Shown: positions 16,408 through 25,302 of the stretch, one piece after another
Layout of the letters: every line of letters starts with the position of its first letter
Position numbering within the stretch: position 1 is the stretch's first letter
The notes under the pieces: generated by a model
Database searches by the model: none
Told to the model about the DNA's origin: nothing
Seen by the model: only the letters and a program-made list of their open reading frames with translations
Made by a program: the position numbers and the translations under genes
Assembly: GCF_900104685.1 (NCBI RefSeq)
Contig: NZ_LT629755.1
Coordinates: forward strand, 3,162,001-3,226,000
DNA: 64,000 bases
DNA from: Agromyces flavus
GTDB taxonomy: Bacteria; Actinomycetota; Actinomycetes; Actinomycetales; Microbacteriaceae
Reading direction: 5' to 3'

Positions 16408-17460
16408 TCAGACCGGCGTCGGCCTGCGCAGCACGCTCCGGTACACGCGCTCGGTTCCGGCGGCCTGGGCGCGCAGTGAGAATCGCCGCTGCTGCACCGA
16501 GTGCATCACCACTCCGAGTGCCGACCGGGAATCGTCGTCGTCGGCGAGGCGCCGCAGCATCCGCGCGGCGTCGTCGGGGTGGTCGACGGCGAACAAGCAC
16601 CGATCCTCGAGTCCTTCGAACACGTCGAGATGTCCGGCTGCGCCAGCCGCGACGACCGGCATTCCTCCCGCCATCGCCTCGAGCACGGTGAGGCCGAGTC
16701 CTTCGACTGGACAGGGCGCGATGAGCAGGCCGGCACGGTCCATGACCTCGGGCAGGTCCGCCCGGTAGCCGAGGAACCGGACCGCCCGCGCTATGCCGAG
16801 GTCACGCGCGAGTTGTTCGAGAGCGACCTGCTCGGGGCCGTGGCCGGCGATCTCGAGGGTCCAGCCCATCTCGGCCAGGCCCGCCGCCGCGAAGGCCCGG
16901 ATGCCGACGTGGCCGTGCTTCTCGGGTTGCAGCCGCTGGGCCATGAGCACCGTCCGCCCGCGAAGCAGGCCGTCGCGCATCGGTCGGGCCTCCACGCCGG
17001 AGTGGACCACGGTGCTCGGGCCGTCGATCGCCGACGCGACCGCCCGGCTGATCGAGATCTGGGCGTCGATGAATGGGCGGACGAGCGGTCCCACCGGGAT
17101 CGGGCCGACTCGTCCGTGCGGCTTCGCGAAGTGCCGTGTCACGACGACGGCCGGGCGCCGAACGCGTCCGGCCAGGCCGGCTGCCGTGCCGAGCTCGGCG
17201 GCGGTCATGTGCGCGTTGACGACATCGAATGCGGAAGCCGACCGTCGGACGGCCCGAGCGACCTCGTGCGTATGGGGCGCGGCGGTGTGCGGAATGCCGA
17301 TCGGGTCGAGCGACTCGCGCATCTGCTCGGTGGCTCCGCCGATCACTGCGACGTCGTGCCCGTCGGCCTGCTGCTGGCGGGCGAGGCGCAGGACGAAGCG
17401 TTCGACGCCCGAGAACCCGTCGGAGCGAATCGCATGCAGGATGCGCAACTGCGATCTCAC
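16408..17460 (-). CDS. Glycosyltransferase family 4
   Basis: A 350-residue GT-B enzyme. RILHAIRSDGFSGVERFVLRL at the N terminus is the typical glycine-rich acceptor loop. VLMAQRLQPEKHGHVGIRAF and PVEGLGLTVLEAMAGGMPVV carry the donor-binding site and the paired glutamates. The longest open frame begins at 17562, but the start is best placed at the GTG at 17460, which overlaps the preceding gene's TGA by four bases (GTGA, 17457-17460). It is therefore translationally coupled to the glycosyltransferase upstream. Sugar unknown. Confidence 0.87.
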   Translation of the reverse strand: MRSQLRILHAIRSDGFSGVERFVLRLARQQQADGHDVAVIGGATEQMRESLDPIGIPHTAAPHTHEVARAVRRSASAFDVVNAHMTAAELGTAAGLAGRVRRPAVVVTRHFAKPHGRVGPIPVGPLVRPFIDAQISISRAVASAIDGPSTVVHSGVEARPMRDGLLRGRTVLMAQRLQPEKHGHVGIRAFAAAGLAEMGWTLEIAGHGPEQVALEQLARDLGIARAVRFLGYRADLPEVMDRAGLLIAPCPVEGLGLTVLEAMAGGMPVVAAGAAGHLDVFEGLEDRCLFAVDHPDDAARMLRRLADDDDSRSALGVVMHSVQQRRFSLRAQAAGTERVYRSVLRRPTPV

Positions 17461-18725
17461 GACCGCCTCGGCTTCCGCAACTCCTCGAGCAGGTCGAGGT
17501 AGCGATCCGCGATCGCGGGCCACCCATGGTGTTCGGCGGTGGAGCGGGCCAGAGCACGCCACGGGACGAGGTCACGCCGCGAGAGCTCGTCCAGACGCGC
17601 ACCGATCACCGCCGGGTCGCCTTCCACGAGGTAGCCGTTCTCGCCATCGGAGACGAGTTCGGGGGCGAATCCCACCCGGGTCGCGACCACGGGCAGGCCG
17701 CACGCGAGCGCTTCGAGGAATACGAGGCCGCTCGATTCGTAGTGGCTCGGCAGCACGAATACGTCGGCGGCGTGGTAAAAGGTCACGACATCGCTGTGTG
17801 CCCCCGCGAATGCGACGCGGTCAGCGACACCGTATCGCCGAGCGAGCTCACTCGCTTGGCGGATCATCGGCGAAGTGCCACCGACCACGACGAGGCCTAC
17901 GCCGTGGGCGTCTCGAAGTGCCTCAATGGCGAGCGGCAGTCCCTTGCGCTCGAATTCGTGGCCGACGAATAGCGCGAGCATCAGATCGTCGGCCAACTCG
18001 ACCCGTGCCCGTGCGGTGGCGCGCTCCTGCGGTGTGGCCGGCCTGAACACCTCCGTATCGACACCGTTCGGGATCACGCGGATGGGCGGGCGCACGCGAC
18101 CGTAGGTCGACACGAGCAGCTCGGCTTCGTGCTCGGTCAGGGCGACGACGGCGCGGTGAGCCGTCCCGCGATACCGCGCGCGGTCGCGAGCCGCCGTGAA
18201 GAGGTGCACGGGATTGCGCACCATCCGCCAGAAGTAGTTGCCACGGGCTCGCATCGCCACCTGCAGCAGGCCGTGATTGACGTAGACATCACCGGCGAGC
18301 ACGTCGTTGTGGCAAATGCTGACCGCATCCGGTCGCTCGGCGAGGAACCGCCTCGCCCTCATCGTGCCGACGGTGCTGAACCACACTACGTTCCCGGCAC
18401 GCTCGAGGTGCATGCCGATCGCGGACTTCGGACGTCCACTGCGATGGCGACCCGCCGTCGCAGCTGTGAAGCGCTCCACGGTCGCCCCCCGCGCAAGGAA
18501 TTCCCGTTCGAGATTGAACGCGACGCCCTCGACACCGCTCCCACGGGTAATGGCCGGCGAGATCTGCACGATATGGAGGTCGGTCGAACGGCGGGCATCG
18601 GCGTGAACCGCGTCGGCACGCAGGACGTCGGGCAGTTCGGAGGCGTTTGACGCCTCGGATGCTGCACCCACGACTCTCCCAGCTCTTTCGCGCCCTCTCG
18701 GCGGCTTCGGCCAGCCCGAACTCAA
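17457..18725 (-). CDS. Glycosyltransferase family 4, paralogue of the gene at 15261
   Basis: A 422-residue GT-B enzyme. The family region begins at about residue 50 with LHIVQISPAITRGSGVEG and continues with SICHNDVLAGDVYVNHG, RVIPNGVDTEVFRP, LFVGHEFERKGLPLAIEAL and SHYESSGLVFLEALACGLPV. The whole body parallels the plus-strand gene at 15261. The first 50 residues have no counterpart there. I keep the TTG at 18725 because a TAGGGT box ends 6 bases upstream, but an internal start near the LHIVQ segment is possible. It overlaps the next glycosyltransferase by GTGA. Confidence 0.82.
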   Translation of the reverse strand: MSSGWPKPPRGRERAGRVVGAASEASNASELPDVLRADAVHADARRSTDLHIVQISPAITRGSGVEGVAFNLEREFLARGATVERFTAATAGRHRSGRPKSAIGMHLERAGNVVWFSTVGTMRARRFLAERPDAVSICHNDVLAGDVYVNHGLLQVAMRARGNYFWRMVRNPVHLFTAARDRARYRGTAHRAVVALTEHEAELLVSTYGRVRPPIRVIPNGVDTEVFRPATPQERATARARVELADDLMLALFVGHEFERKGLPLAIEALRDAHGVGLVVVGGTSPMIRQASELARRYGVADRVAFAGAHSDVVTFYHAADVFVLPSHYESSGLVFLEALACGLPVVATRVGFAPELVSDGENGYLVEGDPAVIGARLDELSRRDLVPWRALARSTAEHHGWPAIADRYLDLLEELRKPRRS

Positions 18726-18731
18726 GCAGCA

Positions 18732-18737
18732 ACCCTA
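18732..18737 (-). promoter_or_regulatory. Candidate leaderless -10 box before a TTG start
   Basis: TAGGGT on the minus strand ends 6 bases before the TTG at 18725 (spacer TGCTGC). On the plus strand a similar TAAGCT (18782-18787) lies 8 bases before the GTG at 18796. Confidence 0.35.
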
Positions 18738-18795
18738 TCCCGCTCCGGCCCCCGGTGCCTGAGCGCGTCAGCCCCAGCCCGTAAGCTCGGATGTC

Positions 18796-19875
18796 GTGCA
18801 GGACAGCGCAAGTGACCGGTCCCACCAGGCTCCGTCGGTGCTCACGATCGCAACCGTCGCGACCTCGGCGCCGATGGGGGCGTCCGTCTATGAGGAGCGC
18901 GTCACCGAGCGTGCCGCGGGGGCGCTGGGCGACGGTTGGGCGGTCCGTCGTTCGGTGTTCCGTTCGATGTCGTCCCCGCTTCCAGGGAATCGCCGCCTCC
19001 CGTTCGGCGCCGTCACGCGGGCCTCTCCGGCGATCCGCCGGCAGTTCGGCCGGCTGCTCTATCCCGGAGGCACGGTCACCCACCGGATGAACCTTGAGCT
19101 GCCGCCCGCGTCTCACGGGGATGTCATCACGCTCCACGACGTGGTCGCGTGGCGGTTCCCCGACGAGTCGACGCCGGTCGCCGCCGCCGCAGAGGAGGCC
19201 CGTCGAGCGGATGCCGTGATCTGCGTGTCGGAGTTCAGCGCGAACGAGGCCGTCGAGTTCCTCGGAGTACGCGACCCATACGTCGTGCACAACGGCATCG
19301 ACGAGGCGTTCTTCGACGCCGCGCCCCTGGGCGAGGCCGACCGGGCTGCGCTGGGGCTGCCCGACCGATACGTGCTGCATGCGGGAGGGGCGTCAAGTCG
19401 GAAGAACCTGCCCGCGCTCGCGGAGGCCTGGCCGCTCGTGCATCGGAACCGGCCCGAGCTCACGCTCGTGCTCAGCGGCCCTCCGCACCCGACGCGTACC
19501 GCGCTCTTCGAGGGTTTGCCCGGCACGCGACTGCTCGGCCGCGTCGCCGATGCGCTCGTCCCGGGTCTCGTCGCCGGCGCCGCCGCGGTCGTCGTGCCCT
19601 CCCTCTACGAGGGGTTCGGCCTGCCCGTCCTCGAGGCCATGGCCGCGAACGTGCCCGTCGTCGCGGCCCGAACGAGCAGCCTCCCCGAGATCGCCGGCGA
19701 TGCCGCAGTGCTCGTCGAGCCCACCGGAGCCGGCGTGGCGGAGGGGCTCCTCGCCGTCACCGGCGATGCCTCCGCCGTCGCCGCGCTCGTGGCGGCGGGG
19801 CGAGCGCGGGCCTCGGGGTTCACCTGGGATGCCTCGGCGCGCGCACACGCGCGTGTCTGGCGCTCGCTCTCATGA
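18796..19875 (+). CDS. Glycosyltransferase family 4 (mannosyltransferase-like)
   Basis: A 359-residue GT-B enzyme of the group that includes WbdB/PimB-like mannosyltransferases. It has HDVVAWRFPDESTPVAAAA in the middle, VHNGIDEAFFDAAP and YVLHAGGASSRKNLPALAEA at the start of the donor domain, and SLYEGFGLPVLEAMAANVPVVA with the E-x7-E pair. It starts at GTG, with a -10-like TAAGCT 8 bases upstream and no ribosome site. It is convergent with the three-domain gene and ends 13 bases before that gene's stop. Donor not predictable with certainty. Confidence 0.87.
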   Translation: MQDSASDRSHQAPSVLTIATVATSAPMGASVYEERVTERAAGALGDGWAVRRSVFRSMSSPLPGNRRLPFGAVTRASPAIRRQFGRLLYPGGTVTHRMNLELPPASHGDVITLHDVVAWRFPDESTPVAAAAEEARRADAVICVSEFSANEAVEFLGVRDPYVVHNGIDEAFFDAAPLGEADRAALGLPDRYVLHAGGASSRKNLPALAEAWPLVHRNRPELTLVLSGPPHPTRTALFEGLPGTRLLGRVADALVPGLVAGAAAVVVPSLYEGFGLPVLEAMAANVPVVAARTSSLPEIAGDAAVLVEPTGAGVAEGLLAVTGDASAVAALVAAGRARASGFTWDASARAHARVWRSLS

Positions 19876-19888
19876 ACGGCCGCCTCCG

Positions 19889-22800
19889 TCATCGGCGGTC
19901 GTAGCGGGCGCGGTACTCTGCGGCTACAGCGACCCAGCTGAACTCGGACACGCGCGCCCGGCCGGTGCGCGCGAGCCGCGCACGAAGGTCGGCATCCCCG
20001 TGCAGGCGCTGCAACGCGCTTGCGAGGGCCTCGGGCTCGAGTGGATCGACGAGGAGGCCGTCGATGCCATCGCGGACGAATTCCGGACCGCCGCCGCGTT
20101 CGGTCATGATCAGCGCCGCACCGGCCCGCCACGCCTCGAGGGCGACGATGCCGAACGGCTCGATTCGGCTCGGCACGGCGACCGCGATCGACCGTTCCAT
20201 CACGCGCGCAACCTGCCCGGCGTCCAGGCGGCCGAGCAACTCGGTTCGGTCGCCGAGGCCGAGGTCGGCGATGCGCCGCTGGATGGCATCGCGCTCGGGG
20301 CCGTCGCCGCCGATCAGCAGTCGAGTGTCCGCGGGCAGCCCGGCGCGAGCGAACGCGTCGAGCAGCAGGTCGAATCCCTTGAGCGGGCCGAGGCGGCCAA
20401 CTGCGGCGAAGAACGGGCGCGGATCGTCGATGGCCGGGAGCCGGCCTGGCCTCGTCTCGGGAAGGTCGACCCTCGCGGTGACCCCGTTCGGCACGACGCT
20501 GCCGTCGGTCAGACCGTACGACGAGCGCAGTTCTTTGAGCACCCATTCGGATGGTGCGGTGACGAATCGCGCGCGGACCAGCGCGGTGCGCAGCGACCGC
20601 CGCAGCAGCGCGGAGCGGGCGAACGCACCGCGGTCGTCGGCCGACGTCTCGCCGTGAGAGGTCACGGCGATGGGGAGTCGCCAGAGTCGTCCGAGCATCA
20701 GGGCGTAGACGCCGTTGGGTCCGAAGCAGTGCACATGCAGCAACTGAGGCCGGAACGCGCGCCGAGCCCGAGACCATGCCGCCACCGCCGGCGGCAGATC
20801 GCGCAGCAGCGCGAGCATCGATCGAAGGTTGCGAGCGGGCAGCGGCGTCGGCAGATCACGCACCACGATGCCGTCGACCTCCCGGACGCCGAGGTGCTCC
20901 CCACGATCGACCGTCCATACCTCGACCTCGGTGTCGCCTCGGCGGGCGAGCTCGTGCGCGACCTGTCGCACGTGCTCCTCGACGCCACCGAAATGAGGAG
21001 CGAACGAGGAGGTGACCAACGCCACCCGCCGGATCGGCGTCCGGCTCATCGCGCTCGAGGGAGTCCCCGCGCGGAACCGCGCCTCGACGCGCACCGGCCC
21101 CAGCCGGTAGATGGCCGCGCGGCGGCGGGCGGCCGTGCCGCGCTCGCCGTGCAGCAGGATGGCGCGTGCCGTGGCTCCGAGCCACTGCGCGAGCCGCGCG
21201 GACTGCCACCCCAGCGCGCCGTAGTGCTTGCGCAGGTAGCGCTCCTGCGACGCGTGGAAATGCGCCTCGCGCCGGCGGGGATCGCCGCCCGTGCCGGCGC
21301 CGACGTGCGTCGCGCGCGCCTCCGGCACGGCGGCGTGGCGCCATCCGAGGCGGTGCGCGCGATAGGCCCAGTCCGCCTCCTCGGCGTACAGGAAGAATCG
21401 CTCGTCGAAGCCGCCGACCTGGGCCAGCGCCTCGGCGCGGAGCAGCAGCACCGAGCCGATCACGTAGGACGGGTCGCGACGCAGGCGTGCGAGCCCGAGC
21501 GCCTCGAGCCACGTGCCCGCTGGAGACGGCAGCCACCAGTCGACGCGCGCGGGCCGGCCGTCATCGTCGACCTGGACAGGGCCGACGCTCGCGACGTCGT
21601 CGCTCGAGCGCAGGGCGCGCTCGAGCACTGCGATGTCGGCGGGGGTGATCGCGGCGTCGGGGTTCAACAGCAGCACGTCGGCATCGGGCACCAGCCGGTC
21701 GGCGAGTGCGACGTTCACACCGGCGGCGAAGCCACCGTTGCGGCCGGGGTCGAGGTAGCGCACGCCGAGGTCGGCGCAGAGCGCCGCGATCTCGGGGAGC
21801 GACGAGTTGTCGACGACCGTGACGGGCAGGCCGCGCACGGGCTCGAGCGCCCGGCGCAGCAGCTCGGGGGAACCGTAGGCGACGACCACGACCTCGACGG
21901 GGCGCGCCGTGTCGTCGTCGATGGCGGCGGTCCCGCCATCCGTCGTCGATGAGCGCCCAGCGGATGGCTCGTGCCGAACGGCGTGGTAGAGATCGAGGTA
22001 GTCGCGGCCGACCGCGCTCCAGCTGCATTCCTGGGCACGGGTGGCGCCCGCCGCGCGCAGCTCGGCGGAGCGCGGACCCGCCGCCTCGACGAGCGCCTCG
22101 GCCAAGGCAGGGGCATCACCCGCCGGCACGACGATCCCGGCGCCCACGACGACCTCGGGCAGCGCACCTGCGTCGCTCGACACGACCGGGACGCCGCACG
22201 CCATCGCCTCGATCGCGACGCGACCGAACTGCTCGGTCCACGAGGGGGTCGGCAGCGATGGCACGGCGAGCACGTCGAGGGAGCGGAGGAAGTCCGGCAC
22301 CGCGTCGGGGTCGATGGCGCCGACGAGCTCGAGGCGATCTTGCACGCCGACCGCCGCGGCGCGTGTCGGAAGCTCGGCGGCGAGCGGGCCGGTCCCGCCG
22401 ACCCGCAGCCGCAGGCGCGGCTCGCGCGCGAGCGCGTCGAGCAGGACGAGCAGGCCCTTCTCGGGGACGAGGCGGCCGAGCACGCCGACGGTGATGAGGG
22501 CGCGATCGGGCTCGGTGGGTGCCGGCGACCCCGCGCCATCCGCCGCCGCTGGCCGGAACCGCGAGAGGTCGACGCCGAGCGGGATGACCCGCGCTCGACC
22601 CGCGAAGCCCTTCGCCTCGACGATTCGCGCGGCCTCGGCGTTGCAGGCCGAGACTCCCGACGCGGTGCGCAATGCCCACCGCTCGAACCAGCGGAACGGG
22701 ATCGGGTAGCGCTTGCGCAGGTTCTGCGCGGTGTAGAGCACGACCGGCGGGCGGCGCCCTCCGCGCCGCCGCCGCAGCGCCCGCAGCAGCAGCACCTCGG

Positions 22801-23089
22801 CGGTCGCGAGCGCGAACGGCTCCTCGTGCACGTCGAGCACATCCCACGGCTCGGCGAGTGCGCGCCAGATCGGCCGCGGGTCGTACACGAACAACGCGGG
22901 GTGCCGACCGAAGGTGCGCGCGCCGGTCACGTGCTCGCCGGGGCGAGGGGCGAGCACGACCTCGGCGCCGCCGGCGTGCCACGTGCGCGCGCAGATCAGC
23001 GCGACGTCGACGCCCAGCTCGGTCAGCGCACGCTCGCGACCGCGCCATTCATCGACGACGGCACTGTGCGAGACCCTGAGTACGCGCAC
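19889..23089 (-). CDS. Three-domain glycosyltransferase, GT4-GT2-GT4 in one reading frame
   Basis: A 1066-residue protein with no internal stop and three complete transferase domains. Domain 1 (about residues 1-375, 23089-21965) is GT4, with VIPLGVDLSRFRPA, GVLGRLVPEKGLLVLLDAL and EQFGRVAIEAMACGVPVVS. Domain 2 (about 395-660) is GT2, with VEVVVVAYGSPELL, GRNGGFAAGVNVAL, DVLLLNPDAAI and EEADWAYR, the layout of rhamnosyltransferases. Domain 3 (681-1066, from 21049) is GT4, with HFGGVEEHVRQVAHEL, VVPNGVTARVDLP, AVGRLGPLKGFDLLLDAF and EPFGIVALEAWRAGAALI. GTG 23089 has GAGGGGG just upstream. An ATG at 21049 could start domain 3 alone but lacks a ribosome site. The fusion could build three sugars in sequence on one acceptor. 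Confidence 0.85.
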   Translation of the reverse strand: MRVLRVSHSAVVDEWRGRERALTELGVDVALICARTWHAGGAEVVLAPRPGEHVTGARTFGRHPALFVYDPRPIWRALAEPWDVLDVHEEPFALATAEVLLLRALRRRRGGRRPPVVLYTAQNLRKRYPIPFRWFERWALRTASGVSACNAEAARIVEAKGFAGRARVIPLGVDLSRFRPAAADGAGSPAPTEPDRALITVGVLGRLVPEKGLLVLLDALAREPRLRLRVGGTGPLAAELPTRAAAVGVQDRLELVGAIDPDAVPDFLRSLDVLAVPSLPTPSWTEQFGRVAIEAMACGVPVVSSDAGALPEVVVGAGIVVPAGDAPALAEALVEAAGPRSAELRAAGATRAQECSWSAVGRDYLDLYHAVRHEPSAGRSSTTDGGTAAIDDDTARPVEVVVVAYGSPELLRRALEPVRGLPVTVVDNSSLPEIAALCADLGVRYLDPGRNGGFAAGVNVALADRLVPDADVLLLNPDAAITPADIAVLERALRSSDDVASVGPVQVDDDGRPARVDWWLPSPAGTWLEALGLARLRRDPSYVIGSVLLLRAEALAQVGGFDERFFLYAEEADWAYRAHRLGWRHAAVPEARATHVGAGTGGDPRRREAHFHASQERYLRKHYGALGWQSARLAQWLGATARAILLHGERGTAARRRAAIYRLGPVRVEARFRAGTPSSAMSRTPIRRVALVTSSFAPHFGGVEEHVRQVAHELARRGDTEVEVWTVDRGEHLGVREVDGIVVRDLPTPLPARNLRSMLALLRDLPPAVAAWSRARRAFRPQLLHVHCFGPNGVYALMLGRLWRLPIAVTSHGETSADDRGAFARSALLRRSLRTALVRARFVTAPSEWVLKELRSSYGLTDGSVVPNGVTARVDLPETRPGRLPAIDDPRPFFAAVGRLGPLKGFDLLLDAFARAGLPADTRLLIGGDGPERDAIQRRIADLGLGDRTELLGRLDAGQVARVMERSIAVAVPSRIEPFGIVALEAWRAGAALIMTERGGGPEFVRDGIDGLLVDPLEPEALASALQRLHGDADLRARLARTGRARVSEFSWVAVAAEYRARYDRR

Positions 23090-23168
23090 CGCACCCCCTC
23101 TAGACTCCTGTCAGGAAACCTTATCCGGGGCGGGGCCCGGGTCGCCGTTCGAGCCAGGGGGTGGAGGC

Positions 23169-23864
23169 GTGAGCCCGGAGTCCTTCACCGTGCTGGTCGT
23201 CTGCACGGGCAACCTCAACCGCTCGGCGCTCGGCGGCGCACTGCTGCGAACGTGGGCCGGCTGGTACCTTCCGGCGTCGCTCGCCGACCGGGTGCAGGTC
23301 GCGAGTGCCGGGCTCTCCGCGCCCGTGGGCAGCCACATGCGCACGCGCAGTCGGTCGATCGCCGCGACGCTCGGCGCCGACGCATCCGGTCACCGCGCGG
23401 TGCAGATCACCGAGCCGATGATCCGCGCGGCCGACCTGGTGCTCGTGGCCGAGGCCTCGCAGCGCGACAAGGTGCTCGGCTTCGCCCCGGCTGCGCTGAA
23501 GCACACGTTCACCATCCGCGAAGCCGGGGCCATCGCGGGTGAGCTGCCCGAGTGGGCGCCGCCGACCTCGGTCGACGAGCTGCGGGACCGCGTCGCGGAG
23601 TTCGGCGCCCACCGCGCGCTCGCGACCGGCGCGCCATCCGACATCATCGACCCCCAGGGCAAGGACGACGAGGCGTACCGCATCATGGCGCGCGAAGAGG
23701 TGCCCGCGCTGGCCCGCCTGGCGTCGGCGCTGTTCGGCATGCCGGCGCGCGAGGTCGTCGCCTATGACGAAGCGGTGGCGGATGCCGCGGCCTTCCCGTT
23801 CGGCGAGGTCGCTCCCGATCCCGGGGCCGACGCGGCCCGGCCGCGGGGGCGGCGACAGGCGTGA
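23169..23864 (+). CDS. Low-molecular-weight protein tyrosine phosphatase (Wzb-like)
   Basis: A 231-residue cytoplasmic phosphatase. The phosphate loop CTGNLNRSA (about residues 12-20) is the C-x5-R signature, and the general-acid loop is DIIDPQGKDDEAYRIM, with the family's DP. In capsule loci these enzymes reset the BY-kinase, here the Wzz/CpsD fusion at 3731. The protein is longer than the usual 150-170 residues, with an extended segment before the DP loop and an acidic/proline-rich tail. The start is the GTG at 23169, after AGGGGGTGGAGG; the open frame to 22914 is not coding-like. Its stop overlaps the next glycosyltransferase start by four bases. Confidence 0.88.
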   Translation: MSPESFTVLVVCTGNLNRSALGGALLRTWAGWYLPASLADRVQVASAGLSAPVGSHMRTRSRSIAATLGADASGHRAVQITEPMIRAADLVLVAEASQRDKVLGFAPAALKHTFTIREAGAIAGELPEWAPPTSVDELRDRVAEFGAHRALATGAPSDIIDPQGKDDEAYRIMAREEVPALARLASALFGMPAREVVAYDEAVADAAAFPFGEVAPDPGADAARPRGRRQA

Positions 23865-25126
23865 GCACCGCACCCGTGGCCGGCGACGGCGGCGAATCGG
23901 ATGTCGCGGCTCGGCCCTCCGCGCGGCCGGTGCGCGTCCTGCACCTCGATCACACGAGCGCCGCGGGCGGCGCCGAGTACGCGCTGCTCCGGATGCTGCA
24001 GGCCGGACCTCGGTGGGCGCCGTACCTGCTCATGGCGCCACCCGAGAGCCACCGCGAACGTGGAATCTACGACGCGATCCCCGCTCGCGTGCCCCGTCGC
24101 ATCGGCGGGGTGCGTCAGCCGGCGGGTGCAAGTTCGGGCGGTCGACTGACCGCGCTTGCCGTGGGCGCCCGTGTGCTCGTCCAGTCGGCGGCGGTGCGCG
24201 GATCGCGGGCCTTCCGGAGTGCGGACGTCGTCGACGCCAATACGGCACGCGCGGCCGCGTACGGGGCGTTCGCGGTGCGCGGCACGCGCCGCGCCTTCGT
24301 GGTGCACCTGCGCGACCTCGTCGACCCGGGAGCGCTGGGTCGCGCGGGACACGCACTCATGACCAGGGTGGTGCTCCCGCGCGCCGACGGGGTCGTCGCG
24401 AATTCCCGAGCGACGCTCGAGTCGGCGCGGCCGTTCCTGCGGACGGGCGTCCCGGCCGAGGTGATCCCGAGCGCGTCGGGGCTCCTCGTGCGCGGGGCGG
24501 ATGCCGCGACCTCCGCGCCGGGCGCCGGCGGCCCGATCCGCACGGTCGGCCTGCTCGCGCGCATCGACCCCTGGAAGGGGCAGGAGCTGCTGCTCGAGGC
24601 GTTCGCGCGGGTGTTCCGCGGCCGCGACACGCGCCTGCAGCTCGCGGGCGGTGCGCCGTTCGGGCACGAGGCGTTCGTCGACCGCCTGCGGCGTCGCGCC
24701 GACGAACTCGGGGTGGGCGGGCAGCTCGACCTGCCCGGCCACGTCGCCGACATCGGCGCGCTGCTGCAGGGCTGGGATGTCGCGGTGCAGGCGTCGACGC
24801 GCCCCGAGCCGCTCGGGCAGAACGTCCTTCAGTACCTCGCGAGCGGCCGCGCCGTGGTCGTGGCGGGCGAGGGCGGTCCCGCCGAATGGGTCGAGGACGG
24901 CGTCAATGGGCTCGTGGTCGCGCCGCGCGACGTCGACGCGCTCGCCGATGCGCTCGCGCGACTCGACGCCGATCCCGAGCTGCGCGCCCGCCTCGCCGCC
25001 GCGGCGGTGGAGACGCCCGGCCTGCTCGACGACGCCGCCGTGACCCGCGCGCACGAGGCGTTCTACGCGCGAGTGCTGAGCTCGGTCGCCGAGCGCCGCG
25101 CCGCTAGGTCGCGCCGCTCGCGCTGA
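23861..25126 (+). CDS. Glycosyltransferase family 4
   Basis: A 421-residue GT-B enzyme translationally coupled to the phosphatase by GTGA (23861-23864). VRVLHLDHTSAAGGAEYALLRM is the acceptor-side loop. RTVGLLARIDPWKGQELLLEAF opens the donor domain. The final site is RPEPLGQNVLQYLASGRAVVV, where Q-x-V-L-Q replaces the usual E-x7-E glutamate pattern (EPLGQNVLQ), a variant seen in some GT4 members. The first 20 residues are disordered. It is the last gene of the glycosyltransferase block and ends 80 bases before a palindromic repeat. Confidence 0.85.
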   Translation: MSTAPVAGDGGESDVAARPSARPVRVLHLDHTSAAGGAEYALLRMLQAGPRWAPYLLMAPPESHRERGIYDAIPARVPRRIGGVRQPAGASSGGRLTALAVGARVLVQSAAVRGSRAFRSADVVDANTARAAAYGAFAVRGTRRAFVVHLRDLVDPGALGRAGHALMTRVVLPRADGVVANSRATLESARPFLRTGVPAEVIPSASGLLVRGADAATSAPGAGGPIRTVGLLARIDPWKGQELLLEAFARVFRGRDTRLQLAGGAPFGHEAFVDRLRRRADELGVGGQLDLPGHVADIGALLQGWDVAVQASTRPEPLGQNVLQYLASGRAVVVAGEGGPAEWVEDGVNGLVVAPRDVDALADALARLDADPELRARLAAAAVETPGLLDDAAVTRAHEAFYARVLSSVAERRAARSRRSR

Positions 25127-25205
25127 CCGCGCAGCGCCGCCCGACGCCTCCTCGATGACGCCTACTCCTGGTTGGGACCCATACGGGCGCGGAGCGACAT
25201 CCTCG

Positions 25206-25277
25206 TTTCAGGAGAACGGAGGCTCGTCAGGAGCGTTTGGGCGAAAGCGTCCTGAGCAGCCTCTGTTGTCCTGAAAC
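25206..25277. repeat. Palindromic element, TTTCAGGA family, copy 1
   Basis: A 72-bp imperfect inverted repeat with arms of about 29 bp that begin GTTTCAGGAGAACGGAGGCT and end with the complement AGCCTCTGTTGTCCTGAAAC. An inner TCAGGA/TCCTGA pair surrounds the loop. It lies between the convergent stops of the glycosyltransferase and the hydrolase, so it may work as a bidirectional terminator, although it lacks a T-tract. Copy 2 is at 27120. Confidence 0.75.
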
Positions 25278-25302
25278 GGGAGCGGGCGTGGCGACGCGTG
25301 CG

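Noticed and set aside
19379..21952. 857-codon plus-strand frame over the three-domain glycosyltransferase
   Set aside because: It is the antisense shadow of the real 19889-23089 gene and has high Arg/Ser/Pro content typical of shadows.
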